From positions 1 through 64,000 of the forward strand of contig PNOH01000017.1 in the NCBI GenBank assembly GCA_013824715.1: a DNA stretch of 64,000 bases, in the 5' to 3' direction. The translations under genes and the position numbers were made by a program. This stretch comes from Odoribacter sp. (GTDB lineage: Bacteria; Bacteroidota; Bacteroidia; Bacteroidales; Prolixibacteraceae). A model generated the notes under the pieces. That model was not told the origin of the DNA. It saw nothing but the letters and a program-made list of their open reading frames with translations, and did not search any database. Below, piece by piece: positions 8,885 to 18,754 of this stretch (position 1 is its first letter; every line of letters begins with the position of its first letter).

Positions 8885-8931
8885 AAACGCAAAAGAGGCT
8901 GTTCCAACCCGGAACAGCCTCTTTTGCGTTT
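8885..8931. terminator. Bidirectional terminator, 21-bp perfect stem
   Basis: Perfect 21-bp arms (8885-8905 and 8911-8931) around loop AACCC. The arms begin AAACGCAAAAGAGG, so both strands offer a T-rich 3' side. It separates the convergent S8 protease and ThuA-like genes. Confidence 0.9.
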
Positions 8932-8960
8932 ATCTGAAAACTGTGACTGGAAACTGATCG

Positions 8961-9710
8961 CTAATTCCGTTTAGCCACCCAATCAACCGCGCAGCCAATA
9001 TGCTCTTTCACTTTCGGGTCCTGAAATGCTTCAGGAGTGTGGCCGAAAACAGTATAGAAAGAGCGCGTCTGTCCCAATTCCTGGTACCAGATCAGCGGAT
9101 GGTCGCCCATTTTCCACTTGTCGTCTTTCAGGGTTTCCACATCCAGCGAAGTTTCGTCTAAACGTGCCAGGACTTTAACTTTTGCCCGAGGATTTTCTTT
9201 GAAGGTGTACCATTCGTCAAAAGTGCGGTAAGTTTGCATCCCTTTAAACGGAACCATGCTTGGATGGTCGGTATTCTCGAAAATTACGGTTCCGGTTTGA
9301 CCTCTGGGATGGGTTCTGAAAAAAGCCCCGTTTAGTTGTCCGTACCAGGCCCAGTCGTATTCGCAATCGGCAGCCGCATGGATTCCAACAAAACCTTTGC
9401 CTGTATTCATAAATGCTTCAAAATCCTTTTGCTGTTGTTCGTTCAATACCTCCAGGGTAGGGTTCAGGAACACGACCACATCAAAGGTTTTCAGAAAATC
9501 AGGAGTAAAAAGCTCAGCATTTTCGGTGGCTGTTAAAACCCATTTCCGTTCCTGAGCCAAATCGCTTAACGTTTTTAAGCCCGAAGAAATTGAATTGTGG
9601 CGAAAGCCTGATGTTTTTGAGAATACAAGCACATTGATTTTTTTGTTTTGAGCAACGCCCGAAATTACCAATATCAGGAGAAGGCAAATGAATGAGCTCA
9701 GTTTTTTCAT
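8961..9710 (-). CDS. ThuA-domain protein, exported
   Basis: About 249 residues starting at the ATG at 9708-9710, chosen because it directly yields a signal peptide (MKKLSSF..., ending ISGVAQ); the frame stays open upstream to 9764 with alternative starts. The rest is a single ThuA domain (glutamine-amidotransferase-like fold), with VLVFSKTSGFRHNS near the start and GFVGIHAAADCEYDW in the middle. ThuA-like proteins are frequent in sugar-catabolism loci of Bacteroidota, but their reaction is poorly defined. The transporter gene upstream ends 63 bp away on the same strand. Confidence 0.8.
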   Translation of the reverse strand: MKKLSSFICLLLILVISGVAQNKKINVLVFSKTSGFRHNSISSGLKTLSDLAQERKWVLTATENAELFTPDFLKTFDVVVFLNPTLEVLNEQQQKDFEAFMNTGKGFVGIHAAADCEYDWAWYGQLNGAFFRTHPRGQTGTVIFENTDHPSMVPFKGMQTYRTFDEWYTFKENPRAKVKVLARLDETSLDVETLKDDKWKMGDHPLIWYQELGQTRSFYTVFGHTPEAFQDPKVKEHIGCAVDWVAKRN

Positions 9711-9773
9711 GGTTATCATTTTTTGTAAATAGGTTTGCAAGCGTACAAATTTAAAATATACCATAGCTTCCGG

Positions 9774-11072
9774 CTAATTCTGATGTATAGCCGGAGCAGG
9801 TGCAAGTTGTTCGGTGGGTTTTCCTTCTTGGCCTGAATTATTCTTTTTTTCGATTACTTGAGGATCCCATCCCCATAATAATAATAATACAAAAAAACCA
9901 AGTACGTATGCCACTGCGATGTGCCATCCCGATTTGAGCCAGTTGAACACCGATCTGGCTTCATGAAATTTAGTGGTAATAGCAACACCGGCTGAAGATC
10001 CAAACCAAATCATCGATCCGCCGAAACCAACCGCGTAGGCCAGCATGCCCCAATCGTAGCCATTTTGTTCGAGGGCCAGTTTGGTCAAAGGAATATTGTC
10101 GAATACCGATGAAACGAAGCCGAGTGAAAATGCAGTTTGCCAGGATGCGACCGGCAACTCGTTTACAGGCATCAACGAGGCACAGGTGACCAACGCAACC
10201 AGGAAAATTGCCCCGCTAATGGAGTTTTTAGCTTCCTTCCAATCAGTTTTACGAATGAAAGCGCCTATTAATATGGCAATCCAAACGCCCAAGGCTGGGA
10301 AGTCGAAGTAAACGTTGGTAAGAATTGTGCAAAGAAGAATGAATAGCACGATGCCAAGCCTGACCCAGTCAATATGTACGTCTGATTGGGCATCTTTTTG
10401 AATGGGCTGATAGTTGTGTTGTTGAAAAGCGGCAAATACTGAGAAAAAAGCCAGGGCTGCAAATGCTGCAATGTAAGCATGCAAAACATTAAAGGGGTGA
10501 ACACCTTCAATCCACATCAGGGTAGTGGTGGTATCGCCAATTACACTGCCCGAACCACCGGCATTGCTGGCGGCAACAATGGCTGCGATATAACCCATGT
10601 GGACTTTCCGGTTAAATACGACTATGGCAATGGTGCCTCCAATCAGGGCTGCTGCAATATTGTCGAGGAACGACGAAATCACAAATACAACAATAAGCAA
10701 CACCAGCGGGCCTTTCCAGTCGTTTGGCAGCAAATCGGGCAGGTAGGCCGGAACTTCCGATTCTTCAAAATGCCTTGAAAGAATAGAAAAACCAATTAGA
10801 AGGCCTAGCAGGTTCAGGAGGACACTCCATTCGCCCACCCGCATTTCTTTGTCCACAATCTGATCGGCCATTGAAATATGCCCGAACATATGCTCAGAGA
10901 GGTTGAAGTCTGGAATAGCGATAAATTTAAAAATCAGAATTGAAGTCAGTCCAATTAGCGAGACGAAAAGCGTGTAACGGTGAAACAAGGCTACTCCAAG
11001 CAACGTTAGGGCGAATAGTACAAATTCGGGCCTAATTCCAAAAATTAATGGTATTATTTGTCCTAAGATCAT
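9774..11072 (-). CDS. NhaD-type Na+/H+ antiporter-like permease (ion transporter superfamily)
   Basis: A 432-residue integral membrane protein with about eleven hydrophobic segments. It has two paired motifs typical of NhaD/ArsB-like carriers: AASNAGGSGSVIGDTTTT (about 165-185) and SSVFDNIPLTKLA (about 320), followed by GSMIWFGSSAGVAI. These lie in the re-entrant regions around the ion site in the superfamily. Exchange of Na+ for H+ is the likely role, but a carboxylate substrate cannot be excluded. The C-terminal 30 residues are polar and low complexity. It precedes the ThuA-like gene on the same strand; a functional link is not evident. Confidence 0.75.
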   Translation of the reverse strand: MILGQIIPLIFGIRPEFVLFALTLLGVALFHRYTLFVSLIGLTSILIFKFIAIPDFNLSEHMFGHISMADQIVDKEMRVGEWSVLLNLLGLLIGFSILSRHFEESEVPAYLPDLLPNDWKGPLVLLIVVFVISSFLDNIAAALIGGTIAIVVFNRKVHMGYIAAIVAASNAGGSGSVIGDTTTTLMWIEGVHPFNVLHAYIAAFAALAFFSVFAAFQQHNYQPIQKDAQSDVHIDWVRLGIVLFILLCTILTNVYFDFPALGVWIAILIGAFIRKTDWKEAKNSISGAIFLVALVTCASLMPVNELPVASWQTAFSLGFVSSVFDNIPLTKLALEQNGYDWGMLAYAVGFGGSMIWFGSSAGVAITTKFHEARSVFNWLKSGWHIAVAYVLGFFVLLLLWGWDPQVIEKKNNSGQEGKPTEQLAPAPAIHQN

Positions 11073-11251
11073 AATGAAATTATTTTAGTATTGAGTATAG
11101 AAATTTTTTATACTGGCTTTTAATCGTTTCCAGAAAATTTTCGGAAGGTAAAAAAATTTTTTTAAAGTTTATTTTTTCCAAATACCTTCAGAAACATACA
11201 TTTTTGTTAAATTTTCCCGTTTTAATGTTTCAAAAATGAAGTCATGATAAA

Positions 11252-12886
11252 ATGAAGTCAAAGAAAATTCAAATTTCCCTGATGTTGTTCCTGATCTTGT
11301 GTTCCATTCTTTACAGTTCACAGGCATTTGCACAAAGATTTAATTTTACACAGGGAATTTATGATGGAAAAATAGGTAATGATCAACTTGTTATGGTAGC
11401 CGAAACTTCAGATTCGGTTTTCGTCAGAGGCTATTTTGTGATCAATCGTGGAAAAGCTGTTGAGGAAGCTCATCCTTTTTCAATGAATATTACCGGAGGT
11501 TTACCATTTTTTCAATCCGATTTATATGTGGGGCCTTTGAAATCTGCGAAAATAAACCCCTCTGCCTTTAATGGCAAACTGACACTTCTGAACCTGAAGA
11601 AGCGTTTTTTCTTTTGGAGGCAAAAAGCAGATATGAATTTTGTCCGTCGTGAGGATGTACTAATAAGCCCAACCGAACGTTATCAAAAGGAGGTTTTTAG
11701 CAGCATCGAAGTGAAAAGTGATCTTATATACGGAAAGGCCAGGGGTTTATGGACCCGTTCGCCTTATTCCGACGATCCCTATATTTCCACCTTAAGCAAG
11801 GGTCTGATTAAGTCGTTTAAAGATGTTGAATTGCTCGACCTTAAACTGGATGTTTATTATCCGAAGTCTGACATTTTTAAAAACAGGCCATTAGTAATGC
11901 TCATTCATGGTGGCGCATTTTACATTGGCAGCAAAGAATCGGCTTGTGAACAAATGCTGGCAACTTCGCTCGCCAAACATGGGTATCTGGTCGCGTCAAT
12001 TGATTACCGGCTAGGGTTTAAACTTACGCCTGCCGATATTGAATTGAGCGCCTACCGGGCCGTTCAGGATGCTCACGCCGCCCTGCGGTTTTTGTCGCAC
12101 AATGCCAAAGGACTAGGAATTGATCCCGGTCAGGTGTATGTGGGTGGAACAAGCGCTGGTGGTGTTGCTTCGCTAAATGTGGCATTTATGGACAATGATG
12201 AGCGGCCTGAACGTATTTTAGAGAACAGTAAAGAAGGCCTGATAACTAAAATAGAGGAATCGGGCAATAAATACACTGAAACATTTGAAATAAAAGCAAT
12301 TGCCAATTTGTGGGGTGCTGTTGCCGATTTAAATATTATGGATACTGACGAGAGAATTTCGGTTTTATCTATTCATGGTACTGCGGATGACATTGTACCT
12401 TTCGAGTACGATTATCCGTTTAAGAATGCCCTACTGGTAAATCGCCTGGTTATGGATAAAATGTACGGTTCCAAATCTGTTCACGACAAGTTGAAAATTC
12501 AGGGAAATCGCACCCGTTTAATTGCTCTTGAAGGTTTGGGTCATGAGCCGCAACTTGAAACTTATAATACTTTGAATCATTACATGGATACGGTAACCTA
12601 TCAGGTAGTTAAGTTTTTTTATGAAGAAACATCACCGAATGTAATGTTGCCAACCAGTCAGCTTACCATTTCCGAAAATGCCAATTTGAAATCGTTTTTT
12701 TTCGAGGTTACTAACGGCTCTCCGGTTCAGATTTGGGCTGAAGGTGGGGTAAAAACTAACTCAAATCCTAATGATGCTTCAATTATCTGGTTGAAAAACA
12801 GTGAAAACAGGAAACTTATTTTCCTGACAACCAATAAATTTGATGCGTGGAATGAAAAATCATTTCCTGTAAAAATTGTAAAGTAG
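11252..12886 (+). CDS. Secreted alpha/beta-hydrolase esterase
   Basis: A 544-residue protein with signal peptide (about 1-28, ending SSQAFA). An N-terminal beta-rich region (about 30-150) precedes an alpha/beta-hydrolase domain with oxyanion motif HGGAF (about 222), nucleophile elbow GGTSAGG (about 306), acid Asp in HGTADDIVPF (about 380) and His in GLGHEPQ (about 430). This is the carboxylesterase/BD-FAE type. A C-terminal segment of about 85 residues could be a sorting or beta-sandwich region but is not a clear T9SS domain. It stands alone between flanking intergenic regions; the natural ester substrate is unknown. Confidence 0.8.
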   Translation: MKSKKIQISLMLFLILCSILYSSQAFAQRFNFTQGIYDGKIGNDQLVMVAETSDSVFVRGYFVINRGKAVEEAHPFSMNITGGLPFFQSDLYVGPLKSAKINPSAFNGKLTLLNLKKRFFFWRQKADMNFVRREDVLISPTERYQKEVFSSIEVKSDLIYGKARGLWTRSPYSDDPYISTLSKGLIKSFKDVELLDLKLDVYYPKSDIFKNRPLVMLIHGGAFYIGSKESACEQMLATSLAKHGYLVASIDYRLGFKLTPADIELSAYRAVQDAHAALRFLSHNAKGLGIDPGQVYVGGTSAGGVASLNVAFMDNDERPERILENSKEGLITKIEESGNKYTETFEIKAIANLWGAVADLNIMDTDERISVLSIHGTADDIVPFEYDYPFKNALLVNRLVMDKMYGSKSVHDKLKIQGNRTRLIALEGLGHEPQLETYNTLNHYMDTVTYQVVKFFYEETSPNVMLPTSQLTISENANLKSFFFEVTNGSPVQIWAEGGVKTNSNPNDASIIWLKNSENRKLIFLTTNKFDAWNEKSFPVKIVK

Positions 12887-13059
12887 CCGTATTTCTATAT
12901 TCTACAATAGAACTACTTATTTTATTCAGGAATTGTTAATCATTCTTTCGTATTTTAATTCATTCTTTTTTTTTGAAATGATTTATAAAGTATTCATATT
13001 TGCCGAATAATGTGTTGCGTATGTGTTAAAAGTAAAATTCACTTAGAAAATTAATCTCA

Positions 13060-13869
13060 ATGAAATCGAAAAAAAATTTATCAAAGAGCCTGAAGGGAGG
13101 CTTTTCAACGGCTGTTATTCCGGTATCCTTAGTTGCAGCGATTCTGGTCTATGTATTTGTTTTTGGTGATGGATCCAATTTCGCAGGCGGAAGTAATGCA
13201 AATGTTCCACTCCCCGGAAATTATTTCGGTATGATTTATAAAGGTGGGATGATAGTACCAGTTCTCATCAGTTTAATGTTGACCGTATTGGCATTTACTG
13301 TTGAACGTTATCTTGCAATAACGAAGGCAGCCGGAAAGGGTAAAGTCATTGATTTTATGTCAGATATAAACGATCTTCTTGATCATGGAAAAATTGATGC
13401 AGCGAAAGAATCGTGTAATGTACAGAAAGGTTCGGTTGCCAATGTAATTTATAGCGGATTGATTAAATATCAGGAAATGGAAAAGGAAAAAACGCTTCCT
13501 AAAGATCAAAAGCTGGTCTCGATACAAAAAGAAATAGAAGAAGCTACCTCGCTTGAGTTACCTGCTTTGGAACAAAATCTGGTCGTCCTATCCACCATTG
13601 CTTCACTCGCTACACTGATTGGACTTTTAGGTACAGTAATTGGTATGATCAGGGCATTCTCGGCTTTGGCCAATGCGGGCGCTCCCGACTCAGTTGCCCT
13701 GGCCACCGGTATTTCTGAAGCTTTGATCAATACTGCATTAGGAATTGGTACTTCATCATTAGCAATCATTTTTTATAACTTTTTTACTACTAAAATTGAC
13801 AAGTTAACCTATTCAATTGATGAAGGCGGGTTTACCATTGTGAATACTTTCGCTGCAAAAAATCAATAA
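13060..13869 (+). CDS. exbB: ExbB/TolQ/MotA-type proton channel protein
   Basis: A 269-residue inner-membrane protein. An N-terminal TM (about 20-36), a second TM (about 65-85), a cytoplasmic loop, then two TM segments (about 170-200 and 215-240) form the MotA/TolQ/ExbB domain with GLLGTVIGMIRAF. It forms the channel stator that uses the proton gradient to drive TonB. First gene of a tight + strand operon: exbD starts 13 bp downstream, followed by a second exbD and tonB. Confidence 0.9.
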   Translation: MKSKKNLSKSLKGGFSTAVIPVSLVAAILVYVFVFGDGSNFAGGSNANVPLPGNYFGMIYKGGMIVPVLISLMLTVLAFTVERYLAITKAAGKGKVIDFMSDINDLLDHGKIDAAKESCNVQKGSVANVIYSGLIKYQEMEKEKTLPKDQKLVSIQKEIEEATSLELPALEQNLVVLSTIASLATLIGLLGTVIGMIRAFSALANAGAPDSVALATGISEALINTALGIGTSSLAIIFYNFFTTKIDKLTYSIDEGGFTIVNTFAAKNQ

Positions 13870-13882
13870 GATCAAATAAAAA

Positions 13883-14488
13883 ATGCCAAAGGTAAAAATA
13901 CCCAGAAAAAGCACAATAGTTGATATGACTGCAATGTGCGACGTGGCTTTTTTATTGCTTACGTTTTTCATGCTTACATCCAATTTCGTAGCAAAAGAAC
14001 CAATTGTTGTAGCAATTCCTTCTTCAGTTTCTGAGATTAAAATTCCTGAACGGGATATAGTTACAGTCTTAATTGATGCAGAAGGCAAGGTTTTCTTTGG
14101 ATTGGATACCCAGCAGGATCGGAAAGAAGTACTTGATAATGTCGGTAAAGCATATAGTATTAGCTTTAGTGATAAAGAGCTTACTGAATTCAGTAAGATT
14201 AGCTCGTCAGGAGTCCCGATCGAAAAAATGAAAGCATTTCTTGCCTTATCAATCGAAGCAAGGGATAGTAAGGACGCTGCCCTCGGAATACCAACTGATT
14301 CGTTAAACAATCAGTTCAAGGTATGGATGAAAACTGCCAGACAAGTAAACCCTAAACTCCGGCTCGCTATTAAAGCCGACCAAAAGACTCCTTATAAAGT
14401 TGTAAAAGGTGTCATGACTACTCTTCAGGATATCAACGAAAACAGATACAATCTGATCACCAGCCTCAAAGAGGTTTCAACTAAATAA
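13883..14488 (+). CDS. exbD: ExbD/TolR-type biopolymer transport protein (first copy)
   Basis: A 201-residue protein with one N-terminal TM that includes the ExbD signature DMTAMCDVAFLLLTFF; the Asp in CDVAF matches the essential proton-carrying Asp of ExbD. The periplasmic part (about 45-201) is the TolR-like domain, longer than the about 140 residues of enteric ExbD. Start ATG is 13 bp after exbB. It works with ExbB and TonB to energise outer-membrane receptors. Confidence 0.9.
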   Translation: MPKVKIPRKSTIVDMTAMCDVAFLLLTFFMLTSNFVAKEPIVVAIPSSVSEIKIPERDIVTVLIDAEGKVFFGLDTQQDRKEVLDNVGKAYSISFSDKELTEFSKISSSGVPIEKMKAFLALSIEARDSKDAALGIPTDSLNNQFKVWMKTARQVNPKLRLAIKADQKTPYKVVKGVMTTLQDINENRYNLITSLKEVSTK

Positions 14489-14501
14489 AAAGGAAAGAAC
14501 T

Positions 14502-15131
14502 ATGGCTGAAATGCAAGTTGAAAATAAAGGCAAAAAAGGTAAAAAACCAGGGCAAAAGAAACACAATACCCGTGTTGATTTAACGCCTATGGTTGATCTG
14601 GGATTTCTCCTGATTACTTTTTTTATGCTTACTACCTCCATGCTTAAACCCCAGACTATGGAAATAAGCGTACCTTCGAAAGATAAAGTTGAAGAAGAAG
14701 AGCAAAATAAAGTAAAAGCATCACAGGCAATTACCGTTTTACTCGGGAAAGAAAATAAGCTTTATTATTATTTCGGGACAGAGGAAAATGGCGTGGATCC
14801 TGAATTGGTCGAAACTGACTATTCTTCGGAAGGAATCCGAAAAATGTTGGTTGGCAAGAATTCTGATGTAATGAACAAGGTTAACCAGTTGAAACTTGAT
14901 AAGGCAGCCCGCAAGGTTAGTGATGAAGACTACCTGAAACAATTGTCTGAATTCAAAGCTTCAAAAGGCGCGCCTACCATTATGATTAAAGCAGCAGATG
15001 ATTCGAACTATAAAAACCTTGTTGACATCCTTGATGAGATGAATATTTGTAATATAGCCCGATATGCAATAGTAGATATAACCCCGTATGACCTCGGTTT
15101 GATCGATAAAAAGACCCCACCGGCGAAGTAG
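14502..15131 (+). CDS. exbD: ExbD/TolR-type biopolymer transport protein (second copy)
   Basis: A 209-residue protein. A basic, Lys/Gly-rich cytoplasmic head (about 1-25) leads to a TM with RVDLTPMVDLGFLLITFF; the Asp in VDLGF is the conserved proton-site residue. The periplasmic part ends KTPPAK. Two different ExbD proteins next to each other are usual in Bacteroidota; they may form a mixed dimer in the ExbB pore. It begins 13 bp after the first exbD and precedes tonB by 22 bp. Confidence 0.9.
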   Translation: MAEMQVENKGKKGKKPGQKKHNTRVDLTPMVDLGFLLITFFMLTTSMLKPQTMEISVPSKDKVEEEEQNKVKASQAITVLLGKENKLYYYFGTEENGVDPELVETDYSSEGIRKMLVGKNSDVMNKVNQLKLDKAARKVSDEDYLKQLSEFKASKGAPTIMIKAADDSNYKNLVDILDEMNICNIARYAIVDITPYDLGLIDKKTPPAK

Positions 15132-15153
15132 TCACAATTTATAGAAACAGTCT

Positions 15154-15963
15154 ATGTCTCAAAAAATAAACTTGTTTAACGAAGCCTGGGTCGATCTTCT
15201 TTTTAAGGATCGCAATCAGGAGTACGGTGCTTTCGAACTCCGAAAAGACAGCTCGTGGCGCCATAGAGTAGGGATAATAGCTACCCTCGTTTTTCTGGTT
15301 TTGATAATTTTTGTACCTATTTTGTACAAACAAATTATTGAAAAGGGAAGAGATCGAAACGTAGATGTTACAACCCTTTCGAACATTGAAATCGAAAAAA
15401 AGGTGGAAAAACCCAAGGATATCATTATTGAAAAACCTGCACCACCTCTCAAATCATCAATCAAATTTACACCTCCGGTCATCAAACCTGATGAGGAAGT
15501 TCAGGAAGATGAGGAGATCAAAACCCAGGAAGAACTTACCAGAACTGATCTGAACATTTCAGTGGCCGACATAAAGGGTACTGATGAAGAAAATGGTATG
15601 GATATTGGTGACCTTAATAACATGATTGTTGGTGAAGATACCACCTCGACCCCCTATGCCGTTGTCGAACAAATGCCTGAATTTCCGGGTGGCGAAGCAG
15701 CATTGCAGAGGTATCTGCGTTCATCGGTGAAATATCCAACCATTGCCATGGAAAATGGAATTCAGGGGAAAGTATATATAGGTTTCGTTGTTGAACGGAA
15801 CGGAACTATTTCAAATGTTAGGGTTGCACGTGGAGTTGATATTTCACTCGATAAGGAAGCCATGAGGGTTGTGAGATTAATGCCCAAATGGATTCCCGGT
15901 AAGCAAAACGGTGAGCCGGTACGTGTAAGTTTCACTGCTCCAATAAATTTTGTTCTTGAATAA
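15154..15963 (+). CDS. tonB: TonB energy transducer
   Basis: A 269-residue protein with one N-terminal TM (about 45-65) after an N-terminal stretch FKDRNQEYGAFELRKDSS, typical of Bacteroidota TonB. A charged Pro/Lys/Glu-rich spacer (about 80-150) spans the periplasm. The C-terminal TonB domain (about 180-269) contains YPTIAMENGIQGKVYIGFVV and ends NFVLE. It couples ExbBD to outer-membrane receptors such as SusC-like transporters. It is followed immediately by the small membrane protein gene. Confidence 0.92.
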   Translation: MSQKINLFNEAWVDLLFKDRNQEYGAFELRKDSSWRHRVGIIATLVFLVLIIFVPILYKQIIEKGRDRNVDVTTLSNIEIEKKVEKPKDIIIEKPAPPLKSSIKFTPPVIKPDEEVQEDEEIKTQEELTRTDLNISVADIKGTDEENGMDIGDLNNMIVGEDTTSTPYAVVEQMPEFPGGEAALQRYLRSSVKYPTIAMENGIQGKVYIGFVVERNGTISNVRVARGVDISLDKEAMRVVRLMPKWIPGKQNGEPVRVSFTAPINFVLE

Positions 15964-15967
15964 GAAA

Positions 15968-16189
15968 ATGAAGCTGAATATCACTAAAGTTGCTTATGGT
16001 TTTGTTGTTATGGCCTTATACCTTATGATTGGTATTTTCGCCCTGATGAAATACCTGTTTTGGACCGGAGAATCAAACATCGGAATGGCTGTTTTTGGAG
16101 TTGTAGTTATCCTTTATGGTTTGTATAGGGGATATCGTTCATACAAGGCTTCTCAAGTTCCAAATGATGAAAAGGATGATGTTGAATAA
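15968..16189 (+). CDS. Small two-TM membrane protein of the TonB operon
   Basis: A 73-residue protein starting at ATG 15968, four bases after the tonB stop. It has two hydrophobic segments (about 7-27 and 38-55, separated by KYLFWTGESNIG) and a charged C-terminal tail. I recognise no domain; small proteins like this often sit in ExbBD-TonB clusters of Bacteroidota and may help the complex. The next gene starts inside its 3' end. Confidence 0.7.
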   Translation: MKLNITKVAYGFVVMALYLMIGIFALMKYLFWTGESNIGMAVFGVVVILYGLYRGYRSYKASQVPNDEKDDVE

Positions 16190-17126
16190 GCAATCATTAA
16201 TTTTGATTGTCCTTGTGCTGACCTCATTGAATTTTGGTTGCCATAGGGTCAGGAAACCAATTCCTGACTCAATGGTTACCGGCCATACAACAATTGCCGC
16301 CGATGAAGCATTGCTTCCGCTGATAAATGCTGAGTTGGATGTATTTCACAGTCAGTATAATTTTGCAACCATTGACTGCAAATATGGCTCTGAATACGAT
16401 GCAATAAATCTTTTGCTTCAGGAAAAAGTAAGGTTGGCACTAGTTACGCGGCCGCTGAATCAAAAGGAAATGGATTTTTTTAAGGGCAAGGATATAAATC
16501 CTGAATCAATTATTCTTGCTTATGATGCAATTGCTGTGATAGTTCATTCTGATCATGCAATTAAAGCTCTGACTATAGCGGAGATTTCAGGGATTTTGTC
16601 GGGTCAGCTAAGTAATTGGGCCCAATTGGAACAATCAGGAAAAACGGGCAGCATAAAGCAAATTTTAGATACTGAATCATCAGGGATAATAAGGTCACTT
16701 GTCGATTCATTAAATCTAAACGAAAAAATTACCGGTGATTTTGAGTTTGCCGGAGACAATAAAAAAGTCATTGAATTAGTTGCAGCTAATCCTGATGCAA
16801 TTGGATTTATTGGCTATAACTGGCTGAGTGAAGGCGATAACCTAAAGGTGCAGGAAAATCTTAAAAAAGTAAATTTAGTTGCAGTTTCTGGCAGGCAAAT
16901 TGCTGATGACTCCAATAGTTTTAAGCCATCGTTGAGCAGTTTGTTTAATTTGGAGTACCCTTTGACCCGGAAAATATATGCCATTTATGCCGATCCTTCG
17001 CCAGGTCTTGCCCGGGGATTTCTGGCACATTTAACGTCAGAACGTGGTCAAAAGATTATTTATAGAATGGGTTTAAAGCCTGAAAACGATTTTCAACGAC
17101 TTGTTAAAATTAATGAAGATTATTAA
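16176..17126 (+). CDS. PstS-like substrate-binding lipoprotein
   Basis: About 316 residues from ATG 16176 (ATG 16179 is equally possible); the start overlaps the previous gene by 14 bp and gives a lipoprotein signal with lipobox NFGC. The remainder is a PstS-like periplasmic binding fold (HTTIAADEALLPLINAELD, later LVTRPLNQKEMDFF and IGFIGYNWL). No ABC transporter genes are nearby; instead it is fixed between tonB and a TPR gene, an arrangement found in other Bacteroidota. It might bind phosphate or an unknown anion and act in sensing or in TonB-linked transport. Confidence 0.8.
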   Translation: MMLNKQSLILIVLVLTSLNFGCHRVRKPIPDSMVTGHTTIAADEALLPLINAELDVFHSQYNFATIDCKYGSEYDAINLLLQEKVRLALVTRPLNQKEMDFFKGKDINPESIILAYDAIAVIVHSDHAIKALTIAEISGILSGQLSNWAQLEQSGKTGSIKQILDTESSGIIRSLVDSLNLNEKITGDFEFAGDNKKVIELVAANPDAIGFIGYNWLSEGDNLKVQENLKKVNLVAVSGRQIADDSNSFKPSLSSLFNLEYPLTRKIYAIYADPSPGLARGFLAHLTSERGQKIIYRMGLKPENDFQRLVKINEDY

Positions 17127-18740
17127 ATGAAACTGAAACTAACATTGATTTCAATTCTGCTCGCTTTGCAAATATATTCAATCAGCGCTCAGACTGAGTT
17201 GGATGGTTTTGCAAAATTAAATCAGAAAGAATACCGGGAAGCAAAACAAATTTTTGGCGAATTGTTGAAAATAAATCCGGCGAATACCGTTGCCCTGTAC
17301 GGCATGGGCGAATGCTATTATTATTCTGGTCGAATGGATTCTGCAAAAAACTGCTATCAGAAAGGGATAGACGCCAATTCTTCTTATGCCGCTAATTATG
17401 CCGGTCTGGGGAAAATCAGACTGCTTTCTTCCCCGGCAGAAGCTGAATTGTTATTTAAGGAAGCAGTTAAAAAATCGAAAAAAAATGCCACTGCCCTTGT
17501 TGCTATTGCAAAAACATATTACGATCAAACACCTAAGAACCTGAATGAGGCCAAACGTTATGCTGCCATGGCCATAGAGGTTGATCCCAATAACGCCTAT
17601 GCATATTTCCAGAATGGATTGATCGAACTAGATAAAGGTAACCACGGCGAAGCATCGCTTCAGCTTGAACGGGCGATTTATTTCGACAAGAACTTGTATC
17701 AAGCGTATTTTGTCCAGTCGGAAATTATGGTTACTGCCCAAAATATGCCCCAGGCTATTGAGTATATTAAAAAAGTAATCGCAATTAAACCCGACCATTG
17801 GATAGCCTATAAAAGGCTGGGCAAATTGTATTACGACAATCGGAAATATGCCGATGCTGTTACTAGTTTTGCCGCCTACTTTAAGAATGTGTCCAACGAC
17901 AAGGATATCAACCACTACGCGTATAGCCTGTTCTTCAGCAAGCAATATCAGGAAGCGCGTGAAATGATTGATAAGCTTGTTCAGCAAAATCCGAACGACT
18001 ATGTGTTGCTTAGGTTACTGGGCTATATCAGTTACGAAACCAAGGATTTGGTGAATGGTAAAAGTATTATGGATAAATTTTTCACCCTTGTCCCTGCTGA
18101 TAAAATTTTGACTGACGATTATTCCTATTATGGCAAAATGCTAAGCGCTTTCGGAAATGATTCGCTGGCCATTGAGAACTATAAACTTGCCTTGAGAAAT
18201 GATAGTACTCAATATCAGGTATATGATGAACTTTCCAAATCATCTATTAAACTGAAAAAATATGAGGAAGGGCTTAAATATAGCAGTATCTACTTTAGAA
18301 AGAAACCCAACCTGACGCCGGCTGATTATTTTCAGTTAGGCAAAGCGTATTATTCGACCGGTAATAACCTCGATGTGAAAACAGATTCCTTAAAACAGCT
18401 TGAATTTTATCAGGTCGCTGATTCATTGTTCAAGCAAGTTGAGGTATTGTCGCCAAATTCGTACCTGGGTACATTCTGGAGGGCGAGGGTTAATTCTTCG
18501 ATAGATAAAGAAACTACCCTTGGGTTGGCTAAGCCATTCTACGAAAAATCGTTGGAAATACTGATCAAAGATACGGTCAAGTATAAAAAGGAAATATCCG
18601 AAATATATGCGTACCTCGGATTCTATTTCTATGTGAAGGAAGATAAAGCAATATCGCTTGATTACTGGAAAAAACTTCTTGAAATCGATCCTGAAAACCT
18701 AAAGGCACAGGAAGCGATTAAATCGCTTGAAGTAAAATAA
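17127..18740 (+). CDS. TPR-repeat protein, exported
   Basis: A 537-residue protein with a signal peptide (1-21, ending YSISAQ). Nearly the entire mature chain consists of tetratricopeptide repeats, e.g. ALYGMGECYYYSGRMDSAKN (about 52-72) and AYKRLGKLYYDNRKYADAV. The start ATG directly follows the upstream stop codon (no spacing), so translation is probably coupled. As last gene of the ExbB-ExbD-ExbD-TonB operon, it may serve as periplasmic scaffold for the energy-transduction complex. A weak hairpin with T-run follows at about 18739-18756. Confidence 0.82.
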   Translation: MKLKLTLISILLALQIYSISAQTELDGFAKLNQKEYREAKQIFGELLKINPANTVALYGMGECYYYSGRMDSAKNCYQKGIDANSSYAANYAGLGKIRLLSSPAEAELLFKEAVKKSKKNATALVAIAKTYYDQTPKNLNEAKRYAAMAIEVDPNNAYAYFQNGLIELDKGNHGEASLQLERAIYFDKNLYQAYFVQSEIMVTAQNMPQAIEYIKKVIAIKPDHWIAYKRLGKLYYDNRKYADAVTSFAAYFKNVSNDKDINHYAYSLFFSKQYQEAREMIDKLVQQNPNDYVLLRLLGYISYETKDLVNGKSIMDKFFTLVPADKILTDDYSYYGKMLSAFGNDSLAIENYKLALRNDSTQYQVYDELSKSSIKLKKYEEGLKYSSIYFRKKPNLTPADYFQLGKAYYSTGNNLDVKTDSLKQLEFYQVADSLFKQVEVLSPNSYLGTFWRARVNSSIDKETTLGLAKPFYEKSLEILIKDTVKYKKEISEIYAYLGFYFYVKEDKAISLDYWKKLLEIDPENLKAQEAIKSLEVK

Positions 18741-18754
18741 GGAATTATCCTTTT

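Noticed and set aside
16176-17126. PstS-like gene as part of a phosphate ABC transporter
   Set aside because: No pstC, pstA or pstB gene is near; it belongs to the TonB operon.
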